Shown here one piece after another: positions 33,960 through 42,915 of a stretch of 64,000 nucleotides of DNA. A program made the position numbers and the translations under genes. Source of the stretch: Nitrosococcus wardiae. GTDB lineage: Bacteria > Pseudomonadota > Gammaproteobacteria > Nitrosococcales > Nitrosococcaceae. The stretch covers positions 515,659 through 579,658 of the forward strand of contig NZ_CP038033.1 in assembly GCF_004421105.1 (NCBI RefSeq). Direction: 5' to 3'. Every line of letters starts with the position of its first letter. The first letter of the stretch is position 1. The notes beneath the pieces are model-generated. The model was not told the origin of the DNA. It searched no databases and saw only the letters and a list, made by a program, of their open reading frames with translations.

Positions 33960-36410
33960 TCAAGGTTCCGAGTGCTGTTCATCGGTTGCAGACGATTTTT
34001 CTTCTTCATTGACCTTTTTAGGGACAATCCCTCCCATCTCCTCCACAATATCCGAAGCATTTCTCAGCTTCCAGCGGAACTCCTCAGTCACTAGGCGAGC
34101 CTCATGTTGGTTGCTCACCACACGGGGAGTCATGAGAACGATTAGTTCAGTACGCCGCCTATCTCTTGTGGTAGAGCCAAATAGAGAGCCTATAACGGGC
34201 AGCTTATAAAGAAAAGGCACACCAGTTTCGGTGAAATTGTCACTGTCTTGGATCAGCCCACCTAGGACAATAGTCTCGCCACTTTGCACTGTTACTACAC
34301 TTTCAAAAGCTCGTTGAAAGAAAGTAGGGTTACCTTGCAGCCCACCACTTATGGTCTTGACATCGGTGACTTCCTGTCTGAGCTCCAAGGTGACCCGCCC
34401 ACCCGCATTAATCCGTGGCGTCACCGTTAATAACACGCCGGTATCCTTAAATTGGATCTGGGTAGTCTGTGCCCCTCCTATGCCGATAGTGGAGCCCAAT
34501 TGTATAGGCACCTGATCCCCCACCTGAATCGCTGCAGTTTGATTGTCAAGCGCTAATAATTGGGGAGAGGAGAGAATTTTTAGTTTGCTATCAGAAGCCA
34601 AGGTTCGTAATAGGGCTCGAACCATGCCACCCTCGGTGAGGGCATAGGTAAAACCACCTCCCGCCTCTGCTGCCTGCAACCCACTGAAACCATCCAACAG
34701 ATTAATGGAGCCACTACCGCTGAACTTATTGCCACCAATTTCCCCCACTTCGTTTCTGAAAAACCATTGCAAACCATATTGGAGATTATCTGTCAACTGC
34801 ACTTCGGCAATAGTGGCCTCTACCAATACTTGGCGAGGAGGGATATCTAGCTGGCGAAGGGCCGCTAGAATTTTTTCATAGATACGGGGTGTCGCAAAAA
34901 TAAGCAAGGCGTTGTTTTGCACATCGGCGACAATGCGTACCTCCAGCTCGGCAGCAGCATCCTCAGCGCCAGCGCGTTCAAATTCAATACCCGCAGGGCC
35001 CGGTCTCCTTGGCTTTTTGTCACCATTTTCTGCTTCACCTCCTGCTTCAGCTTGGAACGCCCTGAGATCCGGCTCCTGCGATGCACTGGGATCCAATGCC
35101 TGGGAGGCCTTGAACCCTCCCATAGGGGACGAGCCGAAGCCTCCCGTTCGGGATGAGCCGAAGCCTCCCGTTCGGGATGAGCCGAAGCCTCCCCTTCGCG
35201 AGGACCCGAACCCCCCCGTTCGGGGCGCAAAGAGTTCTGTCGCCTCCCGGCCTGGCGCTACTCGTGCAGCGGGGGTAATTCCGCGCCCTCCTCCTTGTCC
35301 AAACGCTTCCTGCAGCAGTCCTGCCAGATGCTCCGCACTGCCATTTTGGACCGAATACACGTAAAGACGCCCAGCCTCCGCGTCTTCACCCCGGTCTAGG
35401 CGCTCTATCCACGTTTGGGCTTCTTCCAGATACTTAGATTGGGAAGTGATGGCCAGAACTGCATTGAGGCGTTCAATGGGGATAAAGCGGAACATTCCTG
35501 CCAGGGGTGTGGCCGCCTCAGGTCCCAGCACCGCATTTAATTCATTCACTACCAACTCGGCATCCGCGTATTCCAATTTGTATAACCCCACCGACATCCC
35601 TTCCAACCAATTCACATCAAAGATATCGATGGTCTCTTGCCACTGGGCTAGTTCTTGGGCCGTACCGGCCAAAATAAGCAGGTTCCGAGCTGGATCAATA
35701 CGAAGGATAGTCCCTTGAGGAACAAAAGGTTCAAGAATCTTTTGCATCTCCGTGGCCCCAATATAGCGCAGGGGCACGATACGCACACCATAACCTGCAG
35801 CGGCTCCCGCTCTCTTTAAACGCGGGGACAAATGACCTTGAACGGCCTGATTAATAGGCACCACTTTATACAGCCCTTCAGCTCGAACCAGGGCCGCGTT
35901 ATTCATTCGCAATAATGTTTCAAGGGTAGAGATTAAAGCACTCTTGGGCAGGGGGCGGCCCGTCTGGACAGTGACCGTTCCCTGAACGGCTTTATCAATA
36001 ACGTAATTCTCCTCCAGAATATCGCCGAGTATGGTTTTCACCACTTCGCGGATACTGGTATTCTCGAAATTTAGGAGAATCTCGCCTTCCTGTATCTCAA
36101 AGGTCCGCGGCTTGCTTGCCACGTTACGGTTGATGAATTGATCACTCCCAGGATAGAGCTCAGTACTTTCAATGGCGTCCTCTTCTTCAGGGGCTGGCAC
36201 AGCTTCGAGTTCAGTAGCTTGGGCGATTTTAGGGCCTTCAGGCAAACTCCCCCCCTTTTGCTTACCTTTGCCAGAGGAAGAAATGATAGATGAATGTGCC
36301 TTACCGTTAGTGGAACCCGTTGGCTGGGTCGCACAAGATCCCAGGAGAAAAACCCCTAAAATGCCCACACCAATCGGTAAATGCCACGCATTTTTTTTCT
36401 TTTCTCGCAA
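33960..36410 (-). CDS. gspD: Type II secretion outer-membrane secretin GspD
   Basis: The multimeric outer-membrane pore of the type II secretion system. The 816-aa protein starts at TTG with an AAGGGG site. It has a lipobox-like signal (GILGVFLLGSCATQ), an N0 domain (ILLNFENTSIREVVKTILGD), three N1-N3 repeats (VRIVPLRYIGATEMQKILEP and others) and a C-terminal secretin domain (IDIPPRQVLVEATIAEVQLT, VQSGETIVLGGLIQDSD, LPVIGSLFGSTTRDRRRTEL). Between N3 segments lies a Gly-Phe-Ser-rich insert built from 24-bp repeats. It ends the J-K-L-M-N-D block, as in the Xanthomonas xps operon. Confidence 0.95.
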   Translation of the reverse strand: MREKKKNAWHLPIGVGILGVFLLGSCATQPTGSTNGKAHSSIISSSGKGKQKGGSLPEGPKIAQATELEAVPAPEEEDAIESTELYPGSDQFINRNVASKPRTFEIQEGEILLNFENTSIREVVKTILGDILEENYVIDKAVQGTVTVQTGRPLPKSALISTLETLLRMNNAALVRAEGLYKVVPINQAVQGHLSPRLKRAGAAAGYGVRIVPLRYIGATEMQKILEPFVPQGTILRIDPARNLLILAGTAQELAQWQETIDIFDVNWLEGMSVGLYKLEYADAELVVNELNAVLGPEAATPLAGMFRFIPIERLNAVLAITSQSKYLEEAQTWIERLDRGEDAEAGRLYVYSVQNGSAEHLAGLLQEAFGQGGGRGITPAARVAPGREATELFAPRTGGFGSSRRGGFGSSRTGGFGSSRTGGFGSSPMGGFKASQALDPSASQEPDLRAFQAEAGGEAENGDKKPRRPGPAGIEFERAGAEDAAAELEVRIVADVQNNALLIFATPRIYEKILAALRQLDIPPRQVLVEATIAEVQLTDNLQYGLQWFFRNEVGEIGGNKFSGSGSINLLDGFSGLQAAEAGGGFTYALTEGGMVRALLRTLASDSKLKILSSPQLLALDNQTAAIQVGDQVPIQLGSTIGIGGAQTTQIQFKDTGVLLTVTPRINAGGRVTLELRQEVTDVKTISGGLQGNPTFFQRAFESVVTVQSGETIVLGGLIQDSDNFTETGVPFLYKLPVIGSLFGSTTRDRRRTELIVLMTPRVVSNQHEARLVTEEFRWKLRNASDIVEEMGGIVPKKVNEEEKSSATDEQHSEP
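35107..35226. repeat. 24-bp tandem repeat inside gspD, about five copies
   Basis: Units GAGCCGAAGCCTCCCGTTCG GGAT start at 35131, 35155, 35179 and 35203, with a degenerate unit before them. They encode octapeptides GGFGSSRT-like within the secretin's N3 region. Units at 35131 and 35155 are identical, which suggests recent copying. Confidence 0.88.
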
Positions 36411-36523
36411 CTAAATCCCCTTAAGTGAGAGCCAATTTTGCATTGGCCGTTTATTTTTTTAATCCGTTGCCGCCCAAGGTGCTGTTGGGCTTTGCCGCTA
36501 TATTTAGATAAACTGCTGGGCCT

Positions 36524-37153
36524 TTAACGTCGCCTTTTTTGTCGATTTCGGCGCACTGCCCGTTTTCTTTGTAATAACTTCTGCGCCATTGGCTCAAAAT
36601 CTCGAATCAATTCTAATGCTTCCGAATGACCATTATTCTTAAGCAGAACCTTATCAGGAAAGATCTGAACAATTTGCCAGCCTTCTAATTTTTCTCCCTC
36701 ACGGACCCGTAAATTCTTATTATTTTTGATGTCTTGCAAAAGAGCCACCGTTTTTTTCTCAGTGACAACAACTCCATTAAGAGCAAACAATTCCTTAGCG
36801 GGGACTTGCGGCTGCTGGGATTGCTCAGCCGCTTGCTGCGCCTCGGACTCGCTTTCTTCCGGTTCGGGAGGTCGGCGACTAGGTCGAAAGAGCGGGCGGG
36901 CCACAGTTTCTTCATAATGATCAAAAGGAAGGAGGGCAACATCTCCCGTTGGCTTTCGCTCTGGGATCAAATTCGAAGAAGGAGTACTCGAATTGGCTCC
37001 GTTCCCTGCCTGCCCAAACCGAGGCGGGTATCGCACCTCCAATGCAATCACCCCCAATACCACGAGGCATAAGCTCACCAGTAAAATCGCTAGCGCCTTG
37101 TGGTTAGGCTCCGCTAAATGCACCCTTCCCCCGCATATATCCGTAAAGCTCAA
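36524..37153 (-). CDS. Type II secretion protein GspN/GspC-like
   Basis: A 209-aa inner-membrane protein in the position of XpsN. One transmembrane helix (about residues 20-42, LAILLVSLCLVVLGVIALEV) is followed by RPLFRPSRRPPEP, a Q/E-rich linker, and a homology-region-like domain: KELFALNGVVVTEKKTVALL, then EGEKLEGWQIVQIFPDKVLL. This resembles the HR domain of GspC or PilP, which contacts the secretin. The frame opens with TTG at 37153 (50-bp overlap with gspM); a GTG at 37123 is an alternative. A basic tail ends the protein. I leave the symbol blank because GspC and GspN cannot be told apart here. Confidence 0.78.
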   Translation of the reverse strand: MSFTDICGGRVHLAEPNHKALAILLVSLCLVVLGVIALEVRYPPRFGQAGNGANSSTPSSNLIPERKPTGDVALLPFDHYEETVARPLFRPSRRPPEPEESESEAQQAAEQSQQPQVPAKELFALNGVVVTEKKTVALLQDIKNNKNLRVREGEKLEGWQIVQIFPDKVLLKNNGHSEALELIRDFEPMAQKLLQRKRAVRRNRQKRRR

Positions 37154-37709
37154 AACTAACCGTTAGCCGGGTTTCTTCGATAATGGTGCGCCGATCATGC
37201 CGGCTACGCCGTCGGATCTGGCGGCTGCGTACTTGAAGATCATCCACAAATAACAAGGGCCGCCGCGATTCCAAATCATATAAAATCTTTTGCAAAACTT
37301 CAGTATCACCCGTTATTCGCACGCTGATCCCGACCCGCGGAAATGGCTCATTCTCCACCAATGGCAAGCTTTGGGTACTCACCAAGGTGCCATTACTGGA
37401 CTCCACCGCTGTTTTAACCCATTTCCGCAACTCCGTAGCCGCTAACGGGGCAGACTGTTGCTCCAAATAATAAGCATTTGCGGCTTGTTCCCGCCGCAAC
37501 CGATTAAGCTCAGCTTCCAATGCTGTCCGGCTAGCAATGATTTGGTTGTATTTCTGGAGCCGCTGTTGCATGGAAGCGATATTTTCTTGATAAAACCTAT
37601 GCTTGGCAATAACAGGCTGGACGATGACGAAATAAGCCGCCAGCAGGACAAGCAATAATAACCCCACGGCGGTCGCACAACGCCACTTTTCCAAAAATTC
37701 CAAGTTCAT
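37104..37709 (-). CDS. gspM: Type II secretion protein GspM
   Basis: A 201-aa single-pass inner-membrane protein of the GspL/GspM platform. The transmembrane segment is AVGLLLLVLLAAYFVIVQPV (about 14-33), followed by a coiled-coil region (QQRLQKYNQIIASRTALEAE) and a small periplasmic domain. The ATG overlaps the gspL stop (ATGA), so the pair is translationally coupled. Conservation of GspM is low; position and topology make the call. Confidence 0.85.
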   Translation of the reverse strand: MNLEFLEKWRCATAVGLLLLVLLAAYFVIVQPVIAKHRFYQENIASMQQRLQKYNQIIASRTALEAELNRLRREQAANAYYLEQQSAPLAATELRKWVKTAVESSNGTLVSTQSLPLVENEPFPRVGISVRITGDTEVLQKILYDLESRRPLLFVDDLQVRSRQIRRRSRHDRRTIIEETRLTVSFELYGYMRGKGAFSGA

Positions 37710-38824
37710 AGAGGCAGTGACTCCAACTTCGGAAGCTGCGCGGTAATATAGAATCGGTCCCGGCCGGTCCTGGCGTTGGTCGTCACCGGGGAACGAAATT
37801 GAACATCTTGAAAATAGGGAGAGGCTTCTAAAATAGGGATTAAGGCCGATGCCTCGGTTGCCTCTCCACGAACTTTAATTTTTCCCCGGGTAAAATCAAG
37901 CTGCTGGAGCCAGATTCCATCCGGTAGGATGCGGGTCAGTTCGTATAGAAATTCAACTGCTGAAGGATACTGCTCTTTTTCCTCAACTAAGAATTCTGAA
38001 GCCTCAATGGCTTTTTCTAACCGCTGGCGAATTGCAATGACGGCTTCTGCTTTCTCCTGGGCAGCGGATACCTTTGACATCAAGTCAATCACCACCGATC
38101 GTTCTTGCCACAAGGGAAACAGGAGTGCCGCCCCCGTAAAAACCATAAGCAGTAAGCTCAGTGCCATGTTAATTCGTGGCAAGGCCTTGGATCTAGAGGA
38201 ACGCTTTTCATCCGGTAACAGGTTAATACGCCCCGGACCGGTGCCCATGACATCCACTATGGCTGGCTGTAGGCCCCAATGGGACAACCGCTCCAGCCAT
38301 TCGTCCAGTATGCGTCGGGGAACCACCACTAACCTGACAATAAGATGGTGGGCCTCTAAGCTGCGTTTTATCACCTCAAAATCGTAGTAGACCTGGTTCG
38401 TTGCAAAGGGCGTATGGCGCTCCATTTCAAAGCCCAGTACCTGGCGCAAATTCTCTTCGGCCGCTAGAGGAAGGGTGATGGGCTTGGAAAGTGTCTGCTC
38501 TGGTGATAGGCGAAACACCAACACCTTATCCTTCCCCTCAAAACGTTCATCCCCACGCTCTATACCATTATAAAAGCCAAGATCCTCCTTAGATTCGCCT
38601 CGCTCCCGATGGAGTCGCACCCCTTTTCCTTGCGGCTCTAGCACTAATCTCGTAGTCTCATGCCAAAATAACTGCCGCACCCCTGACGGAAGACAACAGA
38701 GCAGCCCTTGTCCCCACCAACTCAAGAAACCACTGATATTGAAGGACGACAATACATTCTTAGAAAGAGCCTGCGCTCCCATTCCCTGGCGCTTTGATTG
38801 ACGTTTTGTCGCATTAGCATTCAT
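37706..38824 (-). CDS. gspL: Type II secretion protein GspL
   Basis: A 372-aa GspL of the Xps type. The cytoplasmic actin-like part contains VLVFRLSPEQTLSKPITLPL, FEMERHTPFATNQVYYDFEV and VVVPRRILDEWLERLSHWGL. One transmembrane segment lies near residue 225 (NMALSLLLMVFTGAALLFPL), followed by a PilN-like periplasmic domain (YPSAVEFLYELTRILPDGIW). Length matches XpsL. The gene is separated from gspK by a 100-bp gap and coupled to gspM. Confidence 0.88.
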   Translation of the reverse strand: MNANATKRQSKRQGMGAQALSKNVLSSFNISGFLSWWGQGLLCCLPSGVRQLFWHETTRLVLEPQGKGVRLHRERGESKEDLGFYNGIERGDERFEGKDKVLVFRLSPEQTLSKPITLPLAAEENLRQVLGFEMERHTPFATNQVYYDFEVIKRSLEAHHLIVRLVVVPRRILDEWLERLSHWGLQPAIVDVMGTGPGRINLLPDEKRSSRSKALPRINMALSLLLMVFTGAALLFPLWQERSVVIDLMSKVSAAQEKAEAVIAIRQRLEKAIEASEFLVEEKEQYPSAVEFLYELTRILPDGIWLQQLDFTRGKIKVRGEATEASALIPILEASPYFQDVQFRSPVTTNARTGRDRFYITAQLPKLESLPL

Positions 38825-38924
38825 AGAGGTTAAAAAAAGGTTGGAAAACCCCTGGTTAAGTGGAGTGAGTTAAGGGGTGCGAGTACCATGCCCGCCAAAA
38901 TTTAAGCGCTTAATCGAGAGATGC

Positions 38925-39809
38925 CTACAGGCTTTCTCTCCATTCAAGTACCGAATAAGGAATGAGACCTTCTGTACTAGAGTCGGGAGATATCACGGCC
39001 TTTATAAGAGCTGCCCCGCCTCCTTCTGTTTTGGCCTCAGCGCGCACACTATACGCCAAACCTTGAGCTTGAGCCAAATATCCTCCTCCCACCGGCGGTA
39101 GTGGCGGCGGCGCTTCCCCCATCATCTGTCTTGCTCTTCGCTCTTCAAGATAAATTTCAATGGCCTCGAAATCAATCCCCGGTATTGCCAGAAGAACCCC
39201 CCTTGGCGCGACGGCAGGATCAATGCCAGGTTGTTCCGAATAGACGGTTAAAAAATTCTCGAGGCGCTGATAGAGCTCTAGGGATATTCCCAAAACTTGC
39301 TGCAACTCCGTAATATCCTCAAAAGGACCGTCCTTAGCACCATAGGGTAATCCCGCTGCCATATAGTCTTTATCTTCTGCCCCTTGCAAGAGAGGCACAT
39401 CATCAGGGTCACGCCAATCCTCAATGGCATCCAGCAAGGAATCCCGCTCCTCTACAGCGACGCCTGCAACCCCCAACAACCCGCCTAAAAGCTCTCGGCT
39501 AGCCGTATTTAGGTCAACCAAACCGCCGACGTCCCGAACTGAAATCATCACTTCTCCATCTCCGAATTTCCACCGATAAGGGAGGCCATCCGGAGAAAAA
39601 CGGCGCATTTGAAGGGGGCGCAGAAGATCAAGGGTGGCATAAACGATGCCGGCCTCTGCCAAAGCCCGAGCCTTTGCTTGTCCTACTAGGTTAGCCGCAA
39701 GGGTGGATTCAATGCGCAAAGTATAAGTAAAACTGCCGGCAATGACCGCCAGCAAGGTCACCGTCCATAACACCACCACCAGGGCAATCCCTCGTTCAGC
39801 AAAGGACAT
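38925..39809 (-). CDS. gspK: Type II secretion minor pseudopilin GspK
   Basis: GspK caps the pseudopilus tip. The 294-aa protein has a prepilin N-terminus (ERGIALVVVLWTVTLLAVIA, cleavage after Gly7) with helix SFTYTLRIESTLAANLVGQA. The large globular domain includes DVGGLVDLNTASRELL, typical of GspK helix-hairpin-helix-like region, and DWRDPDDVPLLQGAEDKDY, the calcium/acidic loop. It lies 12 bp after gspJ. Confidence 0.93.
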   Translation of the reverse strand: MSFAERGIALVVVLWTVTLLAVIAGSFTYTLRIESTLAANLVGQAKARALAEAGIVYATLDLLRPLQMRRFSPDGLPYRWKFGDGEVMISVRDVGGLVDLNTASRELLGGLLGVAGVAVEERDSLLDAIEDWRDPDDVPLLQGAEDKDYMAAGLPYGAKDGPFEDITELQQVLGISLELYQRLENFLTVYSEQPGIDPAVAPRGVLLAIPGIDFEAIEIYLEERRARQMMGEAPPPLPPVGGGYLAQAQGLAYSVRAEAKTEGGGAALIKAVISPDSSTEGLIPYSVLEWRESL

Positions 39810-39821
39810 AGACGGACTCCA

Positions 39822-40538
39822 CTATTGCCCGGCGGGACCAGGACCAAAATCAACTCGAAAGCGCCTGCCAAACCCTCTCCCCTGACCATCTGGCGGACTA
39901 GACTGAATACCGGCAATCAGTTCAGGCCATTCAGCCTCCTGAGTGCGGACTTGCAAGCGGACTAATTGCGGCGGCCGCTGGGTATCCTCCCAGCGCTCAT
40001 ACCACTCTGGCGCTTCCCCAACTGCTTTCTTACCAAAATAGGAAAAAGCAATTTCTTCCACGGCCTCCAGCAAGACTTCCCGTTCTCGCCCCGTCGTTTC
40101 CTGCCCCTCGGGCCGGTAAGGCCGCCAACTCATCATCAAGTGGGATTCCCCCCCCTCTTTAACGACCTCAAAAGTAATCCAATAAAGCCCACCAAGACCC
40201 AAGCGGGTTAACAGAGGCGCGACAAATTGCATGGCCTCCGCAGTGCCTGCAAAAGTCATAGTCTGGCCCTGTTCGGGATCATTAAAGAAAAGTAATTTCT
40301 GCTCTCGAATCTGGCGCCGAAATAACCCCTCAATGACTCTCTGCTTCTCCACGACCTCCAACTTTTGCTCGGCAGCTTCCCAACTGCGGGTTGCAAGGCG
40401 CAAGCCACTGAACAAAATCACCAGCATCATGCCCACCAGGGTCATGGCAATTAACAATTCCACCAGCGTGAACCCCTGGCAGGAATGGGGGGCTTTGCTT
40501 CCTGCGCCATGCCGCCAAAGGCTCCATCTTGGAGACAT
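39822..40538 (-). CDS. gspJ: Type II secretion minor pseudopilin GspJ
   Basis: A 238-aa minor pseudopilin with the prepilin peptidase site GFTLVELLIAMTLVGMMLVI and the GspJ-like SGLRLATRSWEAAEQKLEVV. The ATG at 40538 has GGAG 10 bp upstream. It is the first gene of the block; no gspG, gspH or gspI precedes it, because a gene on the plus strand begins at 40683. Confidence 0.92.
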   Translation of the reverse strand: MSPRWSLWRHGAGSKAPHSCQGFTLVELLIAMTLVGMMLVILFSGLRLATRSWEAAEQKLEVVEKQRVIEGLFRRQIREQKLLFFNDPEQGQTMTFAGTAEAMQFVAPLLTRLGLGGLYWITFEVVKEGGESHLMMSWRPYRPEGQETTGREREVLLEAVEEIAFSYFGKKAVGEAPEWYERWEDTQRPPQLVRLQVRTQEAEWPELIAGIQSSPPDGQGRGFGRRFRVDFGPGPAGQ

Positions 40539-40682
40539 TATATTAAAACTCCAATCGGGAAAGACAGCAGGGAAGTATTAAAGAAATCCGAGAGTAAATT
40601 TGGGGGACTAGGCTCAGCATACCCACTTTGTCTAGGTTAATATAGAACATTCCAGTTTCACACAGGAGCATAACTCAAGACC

Positions 40683-42875
40683 ATGGGCATAAAGGAACTG
40701 CTAGCACGAGCCCGTCGGTTGCAAGCAACACACCGTTTCAATGAAAGCGCTCAACTCTATACCCAAATCCTGGCCAAGCACCCCAACCATCCCGATGCTC
40801 TTCTCGGCTTGGGCAACGCCGCCCTGCAAAATAGAGACTTCGGTGGAGCGACCCAATGGTTAGAACGCCTCCTCAAGGTTATCGGCCCCAAAAAGCAACT
40901 ACTGACTACCCTGAGCATGGCCCACAGTAATTGCGGCTCCCGCTTGTTCGAAACAGCAGCACTGCCATCAGCCCTGACCCATTTTCAACGTGCCCTGAAA
41001 CTCGATCCTCATAATAAGCTCGCCTGGCGCAATTTAGCGCTCACTCAACTCCACCTGGGGCAGCTCCAGGCCGCGGTGGTCAGCGCCCGCCAAGCAACCC
41101 TCTTCGATCTCCGTGATCATGAAGCCCATTTGTTGTTGGCGCGGGCCCTACTAGCGAACCACCAACGCCCGGCCGGGCTGGGCCTACTCAGTATCCTATC
41201 AAATCTTCCCTTGCCTGATGAACTCGCCATCGGAGTCGCCGAGCAATGGCTGCTTTGCCAGCAGCCTGATCCCGCATGGGCGCTGCTAGAACGACAACGC
41301 TCTCGCAGCACGGACCCAAGCACCTTGGCTTCCCGCATCATAACCTTGGCCCGCCGCCATGGAGAAAATTGGCAAGCAGCCCAATGGCTGCGCCACTGGC
41401 TTAAACAAAATCACGCCAATGACAAGCAGTCTTTGGGTTTCGCGCGCGCACTGGCCAGAGCCGGCGAAGCTCGTCAAGCGATTGCCGTTTATCAAAAGAC
41501 GCTGACGGCCAATCCCAGCTCTTGGCAAGCAAAACTGGGGTCGGCGCTCACCCTGCCGGTTATCTATCAAAATGCCCACCACTTGGCAAGGGTGCGTGAC
41601 CGCTTTGCGAAAGGCCTTGAGACCTTAAAAAACTGGCAACCGGCCTCTCCCCCCCTTCTGGAGGATTTGCTCTGGTCAAACTTTTTGTTAGCCTATCAAG
41701 GATTTAACGACCTCTCTCTGCAACGGGATTACGGAGACTGGTTACACCACTGGGCTAGCCGTGCCCAAGATAGTCCCCCTCAAGTTGATACGAAAAGATG
41801 GAGACCACGCCGCATCGGCTTTGTTTCAAGTTCTTTCCGGAATTGCACCGTGGGTCATTACTTTGGCCGCTGGCCCGGGGCCTTGCGCCAAGCGGGATTT
41901 GAGGTGATAGTCTATCAATTAGGTCCCCACCGGGATCATCACACCCAGACTGTTGCCAATTCAGCCAGCAAATTTTGCTATTTGAACCAGGATCTTGCCT
42001 CTTGCGCGACCCAAATAGCGGAAGATCAACTAGATGCCTTAATCTATCCGGAGCTTGGCATGGATACCCGGGTATTGGTGCTGGCAGCCCTGCGGTTGGC
42101 TCCCCTTCAGAGTTGTGCTTGGGGTCATCCTATCACCAGCGGCTTGCCGACAATGGATATCTACTTTTCCTGCACCACCATGGAACCTCCTGAAGGGCAG
42201 CGCCACTACCGGGAACAATTGGTCCCCCTACCTGGACTAGGCACGAGTTATCCAGCGCCTCCTCAGCCACCGGCGGCAGGCCGGAGGGAGCTGGGCCTGC
42301 CAGAAAATCATACCCTCTACCTCTTGCCCCAGTCACCTTTTAAGATCCATCCAGAAACCGATCCCCTGGTGGCCCAAGTATTGGCTGAAGATACCCAGGG
42401 AGTATTGGTATTATTTACCGGCCAGGATCGTCGGGTTACCGACAAATTGCTCAGCCGTCTCCAGACCGCCCTAACTAAGGCGGGCGCAGATCCAAAACGC
42501 CAACTGCTGTTGCTACCCACCATGCCACGTTCGCGCTACTTGCAAATTAATCGCTGCTGCGATCTCATACTCGATCCACCCCACTGGTCGGGGGGAAACA
42601 CTGCTCTGGATGCCTTAAGTACCGGGCTGCCGATCATTACTCTCCCCAGTGCCTATATGCGGGGGCGGCAAAGCACGGCCATGCTGACTTTGCTGGAGCT
42701 ACCGGAGCTGATTGCCCCTAATGGGGAAGGCTATGTCACCCAAGCCCTCCAGTATGGCAGGAACAAAGCGGCAAACGAGACCCTGCGCGCACAAATTTTC
42801 ACCCGGCAAAAACGCCTCTTTGAGCAGAAAGAACCTCTAAAAGCGCTCACAAGCTTTTTTTGCAGTTTAGAATAA
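40683..42875 (+). CDS. TPR protein with GT41-type (O-GlcNAc transferase-like) domain
   Basis: A 730-aa protein with N-terminal tetratricopeptide repeats from residue 1 (ARRLQATHRFNESAQLYTQI, then HPNHPDALLGLGNAALQNRD, LKLDPHNKLAWRNLALTQL) to about residue 300. From about 375 a GT41-like half follows: RRIGFVSSSFRNCTVGHYFG, LAPLQSCAWGHPITSGLPTM, LQINRCCDLILDPPHWSGGN and ALDALSTGLPIITLPSAYMR, the motifs of bacterial SPINDLY/OGT-like enzymes. It may glycosylate proteins. It starts with ATG after an AGGAG-type site and divergently from gspJ. Confidence 0.88.
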   Translation: MGIKELLARARRLQATHRFNESAQLYTQILAKHPNHPDALLGLGNAALQNRDFGGATQWLERLLKVIGPKKQLLTTLSMAHSNCGSRLFETAALPSALTHFQRALKLDPHNKLAWRNLALTQLHLGQLQAAVVSARQATLFDLRDHEAHLLLARALLANHQRPAGLGLLSILSNLPLPDELAIGVAEQWLLCQQPDPAWALLERQRSRSTDPSTLASRIITLARRHGENWQAAQWLRHWLKQNHANDKQSLGFARALARAGEARQAIAVYQKTLTANPSSWQAKLGSALTLPVIYQNAHHLARVRDRFAKGLETLKNWQPASPPLLEDLLWSNFLLAYQGFNDLSLQRDYGDWLHHWASRAQDSPPQVDTKRWRPRRIGFVSSSFRNCTVGHYFGRWPGALRQAGFEVIVYQLGPHRDHHTQTVANSASKFCYLNQDLASCATQIAEDQLDALIYPELGMDTRVLVLAALRLAPLQSCAWGHPITSGLPTMDIYFSCTTMEPPEGQRHYREQLVPLPGLGTSYPAPPQPPAAGRRELGLPENHTLYLLPQSPFKIHPETDPLVAQVLAEDTQGVLVLFTGQDRRVTDKLLSRLQTALTKAGADPKRQLLLLPTMPRSRYLQINRCCDLILDPPHWSGGNTALDALSTGLPIITLPSAYMRGRQSTAMLTLLELPELIAPNGEGYVTQALQYGRNKAANETLRAQIFTRQKRLFEQKEPLKALTSFFCSLE

Positions 42876-42915
42876 CCCCTTACATTACCCTATAGGTAGC
42901 GAGTGATTGTCCCCC

